Below are positions 1-8,124 of a DNA stretch of 64,000 nucleotides, in pieces. The stretch comes from Streptomyces sp. CB02923 (GTDB lineage Bacteria > Actinomycetota > Actinomycetes > Streptomycetales > Streptomycetaceae). Location of the stretch: the NCBI RefSeq assembly GCF_001905005.1, contig NZ_LWKZ01000023.1, positions 1,164,908 to 1,228,907 of the forward strand, written 5' to 3'. The notes under the pieces were generated by a model. That model was not told the origin of the DNA. It ran no database searches and saw only the letters and a program-made list of their open reading frames with translations. Numbering within the stretch: the first letter of the stretch is position 1; the number at the start of each line of letters is the position of its first letter. The position numbers and the translations under genes were made by a program.

Positions 1-200
1 GGCCTGCCCGGACGGCTCCGGCGCGGCAGGTGGGCGCGAAAGCGGTGGTGGACAGCGAGGCGCCCGGCCGTCCGTACCGTTGTCCGAGCCGGAGTGCCCG
101 CTGCGAAGTGCGCCCCGTGCGCCCGCTGTTCACTGCTCACGCCCTGTGTCCGATCGCGTGCCCGGGAGTGGCGTGGGGTACGTCTGTGACGAAACCGCTA

Positions 201-221
201 CTCCGAGTGACGAACTCGGAG
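201..221 (+). promoter_or_regulatory. Perfect hairpin just upstream of the small secreted protein gene
   Basis: An 8-bp perfect inverted repeat (CTCCGAGT at 201-208 and ACTCGGAG at 214-221) flanks a 5-nt loop and lies 22 nt before the ATG at 243. The ribosome binding site GGAAGGA follows it. It could be an operator or a 5'-UTR stem. Nothing in the sequence decides between these. Confidence 0.45.
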
Positions 222-242
222 AGCCGCCCGGAAGGAACTGTC

Positions 243-518
243 ATGCCCAAGCGTCTCGCTGCCGTCCTCAGCTGCCTCGCCCTCGCCCTCGGCGGTGCCG
301 TGGCCGCCGCCCCCGCCGCCCAGGCCACCCCGCAAGCCTGTTTCTTCTACGTGCTGGAGCAGCATCCCGGCGCCGATGAAGAAGTGGCCGAACGAGCCTG
401 CCGCATCGGAGGCAAGAGCGGAACGGAGAACTTCCGGGCCTGCTACGCCGAGCTGCGGCAGGACTACGTCCCCGCGGTGGTGGCCGGCGAAGCCTGCCGA
501 CGCGCGGCCAGGAAGTAA
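243..518 (+). CDS. Small secreted cysteine-containing protein, function unknown
   Basis: This 91-residue protein begins with a clear Sec signal peptide: MPKR, a hydrophobic stretch of about 20 residues, then an AQA cleavage site near residue 27. The mature part is about 64 residues and has four cysteines (in QACFF, ERACR, RACYA and EACRR), suggesting two disulfide bonds. The ATG at 243 is chosen because GGAAGGA sits just upstream and the signal peptide starts there; a longer upstream extension has no signal-like features. It converges on the next gene with only 13 nt between the stops. I do not recognise a family. A small extracytoplasmic disulfide protein is the most that can be said. Confidence 0.7.
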   Translation: MPKRLAAVLSCLALALGGAVAAAPAAQATPQACFFYVLEQHPGADEEVAERACRIGGKSGTENFRACYAELRQDYVPAVVAGEACRRAARK

Positions 519-531
519 CGGCAAGCGGTGG

Positions 532-1845
532 TCAAGGGGACGGCAGCCGGCGGGCGTAGACCTTGCCGCCTCCGTCGAAGAGCGCGAGGGTGCCGACGCC
601 GTCCACGGAAAGGGAGTTGGGCGTCCAGGAAACCTCCGTGCCGTCCCCGGCCATGCTGATGCGTTCGACGTGGCCGGTCCGCAGGTCGCGCCGGAAGATG
701 TCCGCGGCCTGGTTGGTGTCACCGGGCGTCAGGTTGTCGGCGTCCGAGCCGAAGAACAGCCAGCGGCTGTCGGCCGTCACGGTGCCGGGGAACGCATCGC
801 GCACCGTCTGGGTGCCCGGCAGCGGGGGACCGGCTTTCGTGGTCGTCTTCCGCTGTAGATCGCGGACATAGAGTTCGGCGTGCGTGCCGTCCGCGACCGG
901 CCCGTTGGCTTCGAAGACCCGGAACAGGGCGTAGCGCCCGTCGGGGCTCAGCGTCGCGTACGGGAACGCGTCGCGCAGTGCGCCGGCCGGGTCGATGGAC
1001 GCGCCGTGGATGCGCCCGGTGCCCGCGTCGTAGGTGAAGAAGGGGAAGGTGTGGCGCGTGGGCGGCCTGGAACCGGCCCGGCCACGGGGGAGCAGATTGG
1101 TGGCCTGGGAACGGAATCCGATGGTGGCGCCGTCCGCGCTGATCACGGGATCGGCGGAGGCGTTGTCGGCCCGCGAGCCGTCCGCGGCGGCCGTGACCAG
1201 CCGGGTGATTCCCTTCCGGCGGTCGGTGACGTGGATGTCGCGACGGTCCGACGTGTACGCCACGTACCGGCCGTCCGCGCTGATGGCGGGGCTCTCGGCG
1301 TTCCGGGCCGCGGGGACCGGTTCGGTGTGTCCGGTCCGGCGGTCCCGGACGAAGATCTTCGAGCCGCCGTCCGTCGGCTGTCCCGGCACGACGCCGGGCG
1401 CGTCGGAGCTGAACGCCACGTACCGGCCGTCCGCGCTGATCGTCGCCTGGCTCGTGGACCCGTCCAGTTGGGTTCCGTCATCGGCGACACTGACCCGCTC
1501 GGTGTGCCCGGTGAGCAGGTCCCGGACGAAGATGTCGTACAGGCGGTTGGTGTCGCCCGGCACCAGATTGGACGCCAGCGAGGTGAACAGGCCGTATCTG
1601 CCGTCCGCGCTCACCCCGCGTGCCTGCGACCAGTTGTCGGGCTGGGCGCCTTCGAGGCCGAGGTCCACCTGGATGATGCCGTCCCCTTGCGTGGCCGCCT
1701 GCGCCGGTAACGCAGGCCCCGCCAGCAGAACGGCTGCCGCGAGCCCGCAGCCCCAGCGCCCCCGCCACCGTCGTCCGGCTCCGCGCCTTCCGATTCCGCC
1801 GCTCACCCGTCTCACGCTCATCCCTTTCACGTTCATCCGTCTCAC
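532..1845 (-). CDS. Secreted TolB/PD40-type beta-propeller protein
   Basis: A 437-residue exported protein. The N-terminus is arginine rich, followed by a hydrophobic segment ending in PAQA, a Sec signal peptide cut near residue 50. The rest is a series of about 40-60-residue repeats built on 'SADGRYVAF', 'DIFVRDLLTGHTERVS' and 'NLVPGDTN', as in WD40-like/PD40 (TolB) propellers; about six blades are visible. Such proteins fold as extracellular beta-propellers and usually bind rather than catalyse. The GTG at 1845 is preferred because AGGGGAGG lies 10 nt upstream; ATG codons at 1836 and 1821 are alternatives. The partner or ligand is not apparent. It lies downstream of, and is co-directional with, the TPR-NTPase gene. 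Confidence 0.8.
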   Translation of the reverse strand: MRRMNVKGMSVRRVSGGIGRRGAGRRWRGRWGCGLAAAVLLAGPALPAQAATQGDGIIQVDLGLEGAQPDNWSQARGVSADGRYGLFTSLASNLVPGDTNRLYDIFVRDLLTGHTERVSVADDGTQLDGSTSQATISADGRYVAFSSDAPGVVPGQPTDGGSKIFVRDRRTGHTEPVPAARNAESPAISADGRYVAYTSDRRDIHVTDRRKGITRLVTAAADGSRADNASADPVISADGATIGFRSQATNLLPRGRAGSRPPTRHTFPFFTYDAGTGRIHGASIDPAGALRDAFPYATLSPDGRYALFRVFEANGPVADGTHAELYVRDLQRKTTTKAGPPLPGTQTVRDAFPGTVTADSRWLFFGSDADNLTPGDTNQAADIFRRDLRTGHVERISMAGDGTEVSWTPNSLSVDGVGTLALFDGGGKVYARRLPSP

Positions 1846-1985
1846 GTTGATCAGTCCTCCCCTGAGGCCAGGCCGACGTGCCCCTGTCGCCGCCCGCCCG
1901 GCCAGGGCGAGCCAACCGGCGGGGGTCTATCCGGTCAACGACGACGGCTGACGGCAGGCGGAAACGCGCCAAGAGACGCGTACCG

Positions 1986-4901
1986 CTATTCCGGCAGGGC
2001 CTGGCGGAGCCTGTGGCGCAGGGCCTGCACCGGTTCTGCCGGAAGACGGAAGGCCGCCGCGGCTTCTTCCAAATCGTCCGCAATCTCCCGCAGACGAAAG
2101 GGGAGCGGATCGGTGCGGAGAAAGCTCTCCAGCATCTGCTCGGCTTCCGTCCAGCGCCCGCGAGCGCACTGGATGACGAACAGCATCGCTGCTGAGTCCA
2201 TGCGGGTCGAGAAGCCGACGGCGGGGACGTTGCGGTAGAGCTCCTCGGAGCACAGCAACTGTTCCTCCCAGCCCGGCTTGTTCGTCACACGCCGCACCAG
2301 GGCGATTTCATAACGCTTCCAGGCCTCAGTCGGTCCCGGCTTTTCCTGGGGCGTCAGGTCGGTGAGGGCGTCGTCGTAGCGGCCCAGGAGCCGGTACAGG
2401 CTGCCGCGGTGAGTCCTTGTCCAGACGCTGCCGGACTCCAGCTCGACGGCGCGGTCGAGGTCGGTGAGGGCCGTTTCGTAGCAGCCCTGAAGCCGGCGGA
2501 CCTTCGCGCGGTCGATGTACGGCCAGGAGTGGTCGGGCCCCAGCTCGACGGCGCGGTCAAGATCCGTGAGCGCTTCCTCGAACCGGCCCATCCACCGGTA
2601 CGTCTCACCGCGCTGGACATGGGCCCAAGGGTCATCGGCACGGAGCTCGATGGCCCGGTCGTGATCCGCGAGCGCCTCTTCGAAGCGCCCCATCTGTGCA
2701 TATACCCGCCCTCTGGCAGTGTGTGATGAGGAATCGCCTGGCGCGAGGGCGATGACGCCGTTGCAGTCGGCAAGGGCCTCGGCGTAGCGCCCCAAGCGTG
2801 CAAGCAACCCACCTCGGTTGCCAAGAGGAACGGTAGCGCCGGGGTTGAGTTCGATCGCGCGGGTCACGTCTGCGAGAGCATCGTCATAGCGATACATGAA
2901 GATGCAGGTGGTGCTGCGGCGCAAATAGGCATCAGCGTTGTGGGGTTCGAGTTCGATGGCGCGGGTGAATCCGGCCATAGCTTCCTCGTGACAGCCTTTG
3001 AGCGTCTGCAACCACGCGCGACCTACGAGTGCGTGAGCCAGGTGGGGCTCCAGGTCGAGTGCGGCGGAGAAGTCGGCCAGAGCGGAGTCCTCGTCGTGCG
3101 CGTAGCCGAGTTCGCGTCCTCGCAGGGCGTGTGCCAGCGCACGGCCGTCGGTGTCGAGCCTCCCGCTGGTCAGCATGCGACTGAGCACGCCGATGATGCT
3201 GTGAGGCCTGTCTTCCAGGGCCGTCAGGGAATCCTCCCCCCACTGGGCCAAGGCCGGTGCGTCGGTGTCCTGACCGGCTCGGAGCAGGGTTTGTGACCAG
3301 CGGCGCAGGGCGGCGGGGCTGTAAGCATAGGCATGCAGGGTTTCGGTGAGGGCGGCGGGCAGGGCGCGGTGAGGGTGCGCGCAGAGCCGGTGGTAGGTCT
3401 CTCGCAGTCGGTGTTCCCGCCATCTCTGGTCCTGCCACCGCTGCTCCGGCATACGGTCATCGCTTTGTTCTTCCTGCCGGCGTCGCTGGGCGTAGGCGTC
3501 GGCCAGGAGCGTGTGCTGGTGCTGCCATTGCCCGGGTGACTGGACGCGCTGCAGGCGCAGCATGGCGTCGCGTACGACGTCGTGGTAGCGGCAGCGGCCG
3601 GACAGGTCGGTGACGAACGGGCGCTTCCGCAGCCAGTCGAACGCCTCCGCCCCCTTCTCCTCGCCGGTCAGCAGCCGGCAGATGTCTTCGTCCAGCTCCA
3701 GCGGCAGCGCGCACGCCAGTGCGGCGGCACGTCGGGCGGGATCGTTCTCCCAGCGCAGAAACCGTTCGACCGCGGTGCCGCTGGGGTCACCGACGTCCTC
3801 GGCGGAGACCGGACGGGACTCCGCCAGCAGATGCACCAGGACCGGCAGCCGCCCCGACAGCCGCAGAACGACCTCGATGACCTGCTCGTCATGGATCTCC
3901 TTGGCGGCCAGCAGCTGTCGCGCCTCGGCCTCGGTGAAGACGTGGAGTTCCAGTTCGCGCACCAGGTCCAGGTGGTCGCCCCAGACGATGGGGGAGAGGC
4001 GGCCCTGCCCGGCCGCGACCACCATCACACCGGCGGGCAGTTCTCCGTACCGTCCCTCGATGAGCGTGTCGCGCAGCCACGTATCGAGGAAGGTGCCGGT
4101 GTTCTCGTAGGTGTCGAAGAACAGCACCACCCGTTCCGCCCGCTGCGCCGCATCGACCAGGGCCCGAACAAAATGAGGCGTCAGCATCTCCAGCGGGGAG
4201 AGCACCAACTGGGCGTCGTTGCGGTTGTGGAAGCGGGCCGCGAGCGCCGCGCGGACCCGGTCGGCGCTCTGCGCCACCTGGGCGGCGTCGACCGCCCCGA
4301 CCAACGGCCCCGCCCCCGGCAGCATCCCCAGCCCTGCCAGCCCGACCTGCGACGCCACCACGCTCACCGGCGAAGGGCCCGGCCCCGCCCCCGGCCCCGG
4401 TCCGCCACCGCTCGCCTCCTGCGACGCACCGTCCCCTTGCGGCACAGCAGCCGCGGACTCGGCCTCGTGGCGCCGCTGCCGGTACGCGGCCAGCGTCTTG
4501 TCGAAGTCCTTCGCACCCTGCCCCTGCCGCGCCAACTGGGCCATGACGGCTTCCATGGCTTCGATGACGTCGGCCACCGCATCGCCCACGTACGCGGTGA
4601 CCGCGCCGTGCTCGCCCGCGATGGCCTCCCACCGCCGCACCAGCGTCGTCTTGCCGACGCCACCGGGCCCGCGCACATGGAAGAAGAAATCCGCCGCCTC
4701 GTCCTCCGGCGGGCACTCCAGGTTCTCCCGGAAGACCGACAACTCGCTGCGCCGCCCCACGAACCCGTCACGCCGCCGACGCCGGATCAACTCCCGCCGC
4801 GACACGCCCCGCTCCGCCACGTCCTGCTCCCCTCCCGGCGAACACTCGTGTCCATCATGGCCCGTTCCGGACAGCCGGGAGTCGAGAGTTGATTGCTTCA
4901 T
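1986..4901 (-). CDS. Large P-loop NTPase with C-terminal TPR repeats
   Basis: This 971-residue protein has a Walker A motif GPGGVGKT at about residues 78-85 and a Walker-B-like stretch VVLFFDTYEN near residue 280, as in STAND/AAA-type signalling ATPases. A Pro/Gly-rich linker follows the first part of the NTPase. From about residue 590 to 900 there are repeated 34-residue TPR units with signatures such as 'DALADVTRAIELNP', 'EEALADHDRAIEL' and 'EEALTDLDRAVELGP', at least seven in tandem. The architecture suggests a nucleotide-driven switch that assembles on protein partners. The target is unknown. The start at 4901 has a weak ribosome binding site; GTG codons about 28 and 33 codons downstream, behind GGGGAG or GGAG, are plausible. 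It is co-directional with the MFS gene but 85 nt away. Confidence 0.8.
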   Translation of the reverse strand: MKQSTLDSRLSGTGHDGHECSPGGEQDVAERGVSRRELIRRRRRDGFVGRRSELSVFRENLECPPEDEAADFFFHVRGPGGVGKTTLVRRWEAIAGEHGAVTAYVGDAVADVIEAMEAVMAQLARQGQGAKDFDKTLAAYRQRRHEAESAAAVPQGDGASQEASGGGPGPGAGPGPSPVSVVASQVGLAGLGMLPGAGPLVGAVDAAQVAQSADRVRAALAARFHNRNDAQLVLSPLEMLTPHFVRALVDAAQRAERVVLFFDTYENTGTFLDTWLRDTLIEGRYGELPAGVMVVAAGQGRLSPIVWGDHLDLVRELELHVFTEAEARQLLAAKEIHDEQVIEVVLRLSGRLPVLVHLLAESRPVSAEDVGDPSGTAVERFLRWENDPARRAAALACALPLELDEDICRLLTGEEKGAEAFDWLRKRPFVTDLSGRCRYHDVVRDAMLRLQRVQSPGQWQHQHTLLADAYAQRRRQEEQSDDRMPEQRWQDQRWREHRLRETYHRLCAHPHRALPAALTETLHAYAYSPAALRRWSQTLLRAGQDTDAPALAQWGEDSLTALEDRPHSIIGVLSRMLTSGRLDTDGRALAHALRGRELGYAHDEDSALADFSAALDLEPHLAHALVGRAWLQTLKGCHEEAMAGFTRAIELEPHNADAYLRRSTTCIFMYRYDDALADVTRAIELNPGATVPLGNRGGLLARLGRYAEALADCNGVIALAPGDSSSHTARGRVYAQMGRFEEALADHDRAIELRADDPWAHVQRGETYRWMGRFEEALTDLDRAVELGPDHSWPYIDRAKVRRLQGCYETALTDLDRAVELESGSVWTRTHRGSLYRLLGRYDDALTDLTPQEKPGPTEAWKRYEIALVRRVTNKPGWEEQLLCSEELYRNVPAVGFSTRMDSAAMLFVIQCARGRWTEAEQMLESFLRTDPLPFRLREIADDLEEAAAAFRLPAEPVQALRHRLRQALPE

Positions 4902-4986
4902 CAGTTACCAGTCACCAGTCGCCGATCACCCGGCACTAACCATCCGCCCCCGGCCCCCGACATCCGGCTCCCCCCACCCCCTCACA

Positions 4987-6300
4987 TCAGCCACGCACGA
5001 ACTCGCCGACCACCCCTCCCGATTCCCTGTGCCGTCTGCGGTCGCTCCGCCGGAGGAAGTGGAAGACGACCGCTGCCACGCCGATGGCGGCTCCGGCGGA
5101 GTACCAGGGGATGGACGGTCCGGCGTACGAGGCGACGACGAGGGCGAGTTGTGAGGCCGCCATCAGGCCCACATTCATCACGGCGGCGTACAGGCCCATG
5201 TTCCGCGACGTCGCCGCCGGGGGTGACAGGACCGAGACGTAATGGATGAGTCCGGGGAACACCATCATCTCGGCCGCTGTCCACAGCAGCGTCGTGAGGA
5301 CCAGTGCGGGTCCCGTCTGCGCCACCCCCATGAGCGCGAAACCTCCGGCCGCCAGGACGTACCCGATGATCAGGGTGGGCAGGCTGCCGACGTTGCGCAT
5401 CATGGTGTTCAGGGGGATCTCGAAGAGTACGACGGTTCCGGCGTTGACGGCGAAGACCAGGCCCACCCACATGGTCGGCAGGTGGAGGTAGTGCGGTATG
5501 TAGACGCTGAGGAAGATCAGCGGCAGGCCGTACGCGTAATGGATCGGGAGGCTGAGCAGGAGCAGGGTCCAGAAGCGTCTGCCGGAATGCCGCGGATTCG
5601 GTGCGGCGGTGGTTTCCTCCGCTGTCTCGGAGGACGTCGCTGTTCCGGACGGTGTTGCCGTTTCGGGCGGCGTCGGAAGGTCCCGCCCCGCCGTCGGCTG
5701 CCGCAACGCCCGGCTTCCCCACCGGGACGCAAGGCAGAGTCCCACGGCCACGGCGGCCAGCGCGTTCACGACGAACAGCACAGCGGGCCATCGGCCGAAC
5801 AGGAAGGCGCCCACCACGGGGCCCGCCCCCATGCCCAGGTTGAAGGCGAGCCGGTTGAACGAGAACGCGATCTTCAGATCGCCTTCCGGGGACAGCCGGA
5901 CCGTCTCCCCGTAGGAGGCGGGCATGAAGACCTCGTAGCAAAATCCCCATGCGAGCACGACCGCGGCGAGTGCCACGGGGGCGTGCACGTAGGGGAGTGC
6001 CATCACCATGACGGCGTTGCCCGCGAGACCGGCCTTCATCAGTGTCGAAGCGGTCAGCGCCCGCAGCAGTGGCCCGGAGCACAGGTCGGCCAGCAGTCCG
6101 CCGACGCTGTAGCACGCCACGATGAGGCCCACCGTTCCGATGGCGTACCGGTCCTGGTTCACCAGGTACGCCGTGAGGAACGGGAGGACCACGCTGCCGC
6201 CCTGCAAGATGAACGTGGCCAGGAACAGGACGCGGTTCCCGGGCCCGAGTCGGCGCACTGCCGCGACCGTGTTGCTGAGAACGTTGCTGAGAACGGACAT
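4987..6300 (-). CDS. MFS transporter, likely exporter of the cluster product
   Basis: A 437-residue polytopic membrane protein with 11-12 hydrophobic segments. It has an N-terminal block (about residues 15-180), a central Pro/Thr/Glu-rich cytoplasmic loop, and a second block of six segments. The positively charged loop after the second helix and the overall length fit the major facilitator superfamily. The start at 6300 overlaps the preceding ATP-grasp stop codon (TGATG), so the two are translationally coupled. Coupling to a peptide-ligase gene suggests export of the product or self-protection. This is inference; the substrate cannot be read from the sequence. It is the last gene of its unit. 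Confidence 0.85.
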   Translation of the reverse strand: MSVLSNVLSNTVAAVRRLGPGNRVLFLATFILQGGSVVLPFLTAYLVNQDRYAIGTVGLIVACYSVGGLLADLCSGPLLRALTASTLMKAGLAGNAVMVMALPYVHAPVALAAVVLAWGFCYEVFMPASYGETVRLSPEGDLKIAFSFNRLAFNLGMGAGPVVGAFLFGRWPAVLFVVNALAAVAVGLCLASRWGSRALRQPTAGRDLPTPPETATPSGTATSSETAEETTAAPNPRHSGRRFWTLLLLSLPIHYAYGLPLIFLSVYIPHYLHLPTMWVGLVFAVNAGTVVLFEIPLNTMMRNVGSLPTLIIGYVLAAGGFALMGVAQTGPALVLTTLLWTAAEMMVFPGLIHYVSVLSPPAATSRNMGLYAAVMNVGLMAASQLALVVASYAGPSIPWYSAGAAIGVAAVVFHFLRRSDRRRHRESGGVVGEFVRG

Positions 6301-7547
6301 CAGAGGCGGTATACCGAGTCCTTGAGCGTGCGGACACGTGCGTAGTCGGCGAGGATCGCGTCCTGGGTCGGTCCGGTCAGGTAGACGCGCATCGCGCAGG
6401 TGGCCGCGTCGACGGTCGGCCGGATCCGTTGTCCCGGGCTCAGGTGCAGGTCGACCCGGTGCACACTCGGCAGTGCGTTGATGGCGGCCAGCGTCTCCTC
6501 GTCGACGGCCTGGACGACGCCCTCCGCGGTCGTGGCGGCCATGTAGCAGATCGCAGGCCGGCGCCGCTCGCAGACCTTCCCGGCGTACGTCTCCAGGAAT
6601 CCGGCGGGGTCCACGAACGCCATGGCGGCCAGATCCGCCTGGTTCTGCCCCAGGCAGATGTCGTGCAGGCTGGGCAGCATGCCGCCGTTCAGGCGTGCGC
6701 CGGTCTCCACCAGAACCGGCCCCCGCGAGGTCAGCTTCACCTCGCTGTGCGCCGCGCCGTGACGGATGTTCAAGGCGTCCAGCACGGTGAGCACATACGG
6801 AATCAACTCGGTCGCGGGGCCCTCGTCCGCGGGCAGCAGGATCTCCCTGTCGTACAGGTTCTTGCCGTCGGCCAGGGTCTTCTCGTACTTCCAGACGCTG
6901 TTGACGAAGCGCTGCCCGTCGCGGCTCACGGTGTCCACGACGTATTCCTCGCCGTCGAGGTACTCCTGAACCAGTACCTCCGTGTTCGGCAGGTCGAAGG
7001 CGTCCCGGCTCGCCAGGACCTCGTCGGCCGCCCGCCGGACCTCGTCGGCCGTCGCGCAGATGCGGACGCCGTCGGCGTTGCAGGAGCTCAGAGGCTTCAC
7101 CACCACGGGGAAGACGCCGCGTCGGGTCGCCCATCGGACGGCCGCTTCCGCCGAGTCGGTCCGGTGCTGTTCCGCGCTGCGCACGCCGGCCGCGCGCAGC
7201 GTCTCGGTCATGACGAACTTGTTGCGGCGGGCCTCCGACCACCGGGAGCCGTTCGTGGGCAGGCCCAGCCCTTCGCTCAGCCGGTCGGCCAGCGGCACTC
7301 CGGGCTCCTGGCCCGCGATGACGCAGAGCGGGTCGTACTGCTTGAGGAGATCGAGAGTCGTCTCGTCATCGGTGTGCACGATGCTTTGCTCGTAGGCCGC
7401 CGGGTCCGGCGGATTCCACGAGGGGATCGGGTCGGCTGTGCTCTGTACGTGGATGACGCGGACGCCGTGGCGGGCGAAGGCCGCGGGATAGAACGCGGCG
7501 TTGTAATAGCCGTCCACGATGACGGCGACGGGGGCAACGGTCGGCAT
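6300..7547 (-). CDS. ATP-grasp carboxylate-amine ligase
   Basis: This 415-residue protein is an ATP-grasp ligase of the biotin-carboxylase/L-amino-acid-ligase type. Visible signatures are the nucleotide-binding 'PVVVKPLSSCNADGV', the adenine-side 'VLVQEYLDGEEYVVD', and the metal-binding C-terminal 'EVKLTSRGPVLVETGARLNG', where the Glu and Asn coordinate Mg-ATP. Family members activate a carboxylate as acyl phosphate and join it to an amine; relatives such as BacD and DdaF make dipeptides in antibiotic pathways. Here it follows panD and the carbamoyltransferase and is fused by overlap to an exporter, so it probably adds an amide-linked residue such as beta-alanine. ATG at 7547 has AAGGA 6 nt upstream. 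The actual substrates are unknown. Confidence 0.85.
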   Translation of the reverse strand: MPTVAPVAVIVDGYYNAAFYPAAFARHGVRVIHVQSTADPIPSWNPPDPAAYEQSIVHTDDETTLDLLKQYDPLCVIAGQEPGVPLADRLSEGLGLPTNGSRWSEARRNKFVMTETLRAAGVRSAEQHRTDSAEAAVRWATRRGVFPVVVKPLSSCNADGVRICATADEVRRAADEVLASRDAFDLPNTEVLVQEYLDGEEYVVDTVSRDGQRFVNSVWKYEKTLADGKNLYDREILLPADEGPATELIPYVLTVLDALNIRHGAAHSEVKLTSRGPVLVETGARLNGGMLPSLHDICLGQNQADLAAMAFVDPAGFLETYAGKVCERRRPAICYMAATTAEGVVQAVDEETLAAINALPSVHRVDLHLSPGQRIRPTVDAATCAMRVYLTGPTQDAILADYARVRTLKDSVYRL

Positions 7548-7630
7548 GGCATTCCTTGATCGGGTGCGGCCGGGCGGACGGCCGACGGCAGGGGCTGAAT
7601 TGGTATCGGTCCCGGGAGGTGAGGATGCGG

Positions 7631-7670
7631 CGACGCCGGCCGCCGTCCGGCTGGACGACGGCCGGCGTCG
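7631..7670 (-). terminator. Strong hairpin downstream of panD
   Basis: Arms at 7631-7648 and 7653-7670 pair at 17 of 18 positions around a 4-nt loop, starting 5 nt after the panD stop codon. There is no T run, as is common in high-GC actinomycetes. It should end the carbamoyltransferase-panD transcript or reduce readthrough into the ATP-grasp gene. Confidence 0.75.
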
Positions 7671-7675
7671 TGCAC

Positions 7676-8098
7676 TCAGCCGGCGGAGTGGGCCACGTCG
7701 CCGCGCAGCGCACCGGGCAGCGTCCCCGGCTCCGCCGGGTCCTCGGAGAGCGAGGTGGGCCGGTTGCGCTCGTCCACGAATACGACGCGCGGCGCGATGT
7801 CGCCCGCCGTCTCCTCCGGGCAGAGTCGGTAGGCGATGATGATCACCAGGTCGCCGACGCCGATCAGCCGGGCGGCCGCGCCGTTGATGCCGACGACGCC
7901 CGAGCCCTTCGGCCCCTTGATCAGGTACGTCGAGAGCCGGTTGCCGTTGTTGATGTCGACGATGTCGACCTTCTCGCCGGGCAGCAGTCCGGCCTGGTCC
8001 ATGAGGTCCTCGTCCAGGGTGAGCGACCCCACGTAGTGCAGGTCGGCCTGGGTCACGGTGGCTCTGTGGATCTTGGACTTGAGCATGGTCAGGTACAT
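7676..8098 (-). CDS. panD: Aspartate 1-decarboxylase, pyruvoyl enzyme
   Basis: This 140-residue protein is PanD, which decarboxylates L-aspartate to beta-alanine with a self-generated pyruvoyl cofactor. The proenzyme cleavage site is Gly24-Ser25 inside 'LHYVGSLTLD', exactly the canonical position, and the N-terminal 'MLKSKIHRATVT' and 'INGAAARL' blocks are typical. The length matches the family (about 126-140). The ATG at 8098 follows GGAGG. panD normally serves pantothenate synthesis. Its place between a carbamoyltransferase and an ATP-grasp ligase, without panB or panC nearby, suggests a cluster-dedicated beta-alanine supply. A second copy elsewhere in the genome would support this. Confidence 0.92.
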   Translation of the reverse strand: MYLTMLKSKIHRATVTQADLHYVGSLTLDEDLMDQAGLLPGEKVDIVDINNGNRLSTYLIKGPKGSGVVGINGAAARLIGVGDLVIIIAYRLCPEETAGDIAPRVVFVDERNRPTSLSEDPAEPGTLPGALRGDVAHSAG

Positions 8099-8124
8099 GT
8101 GTCCTCCGTTGTCATCGGGCGTGG

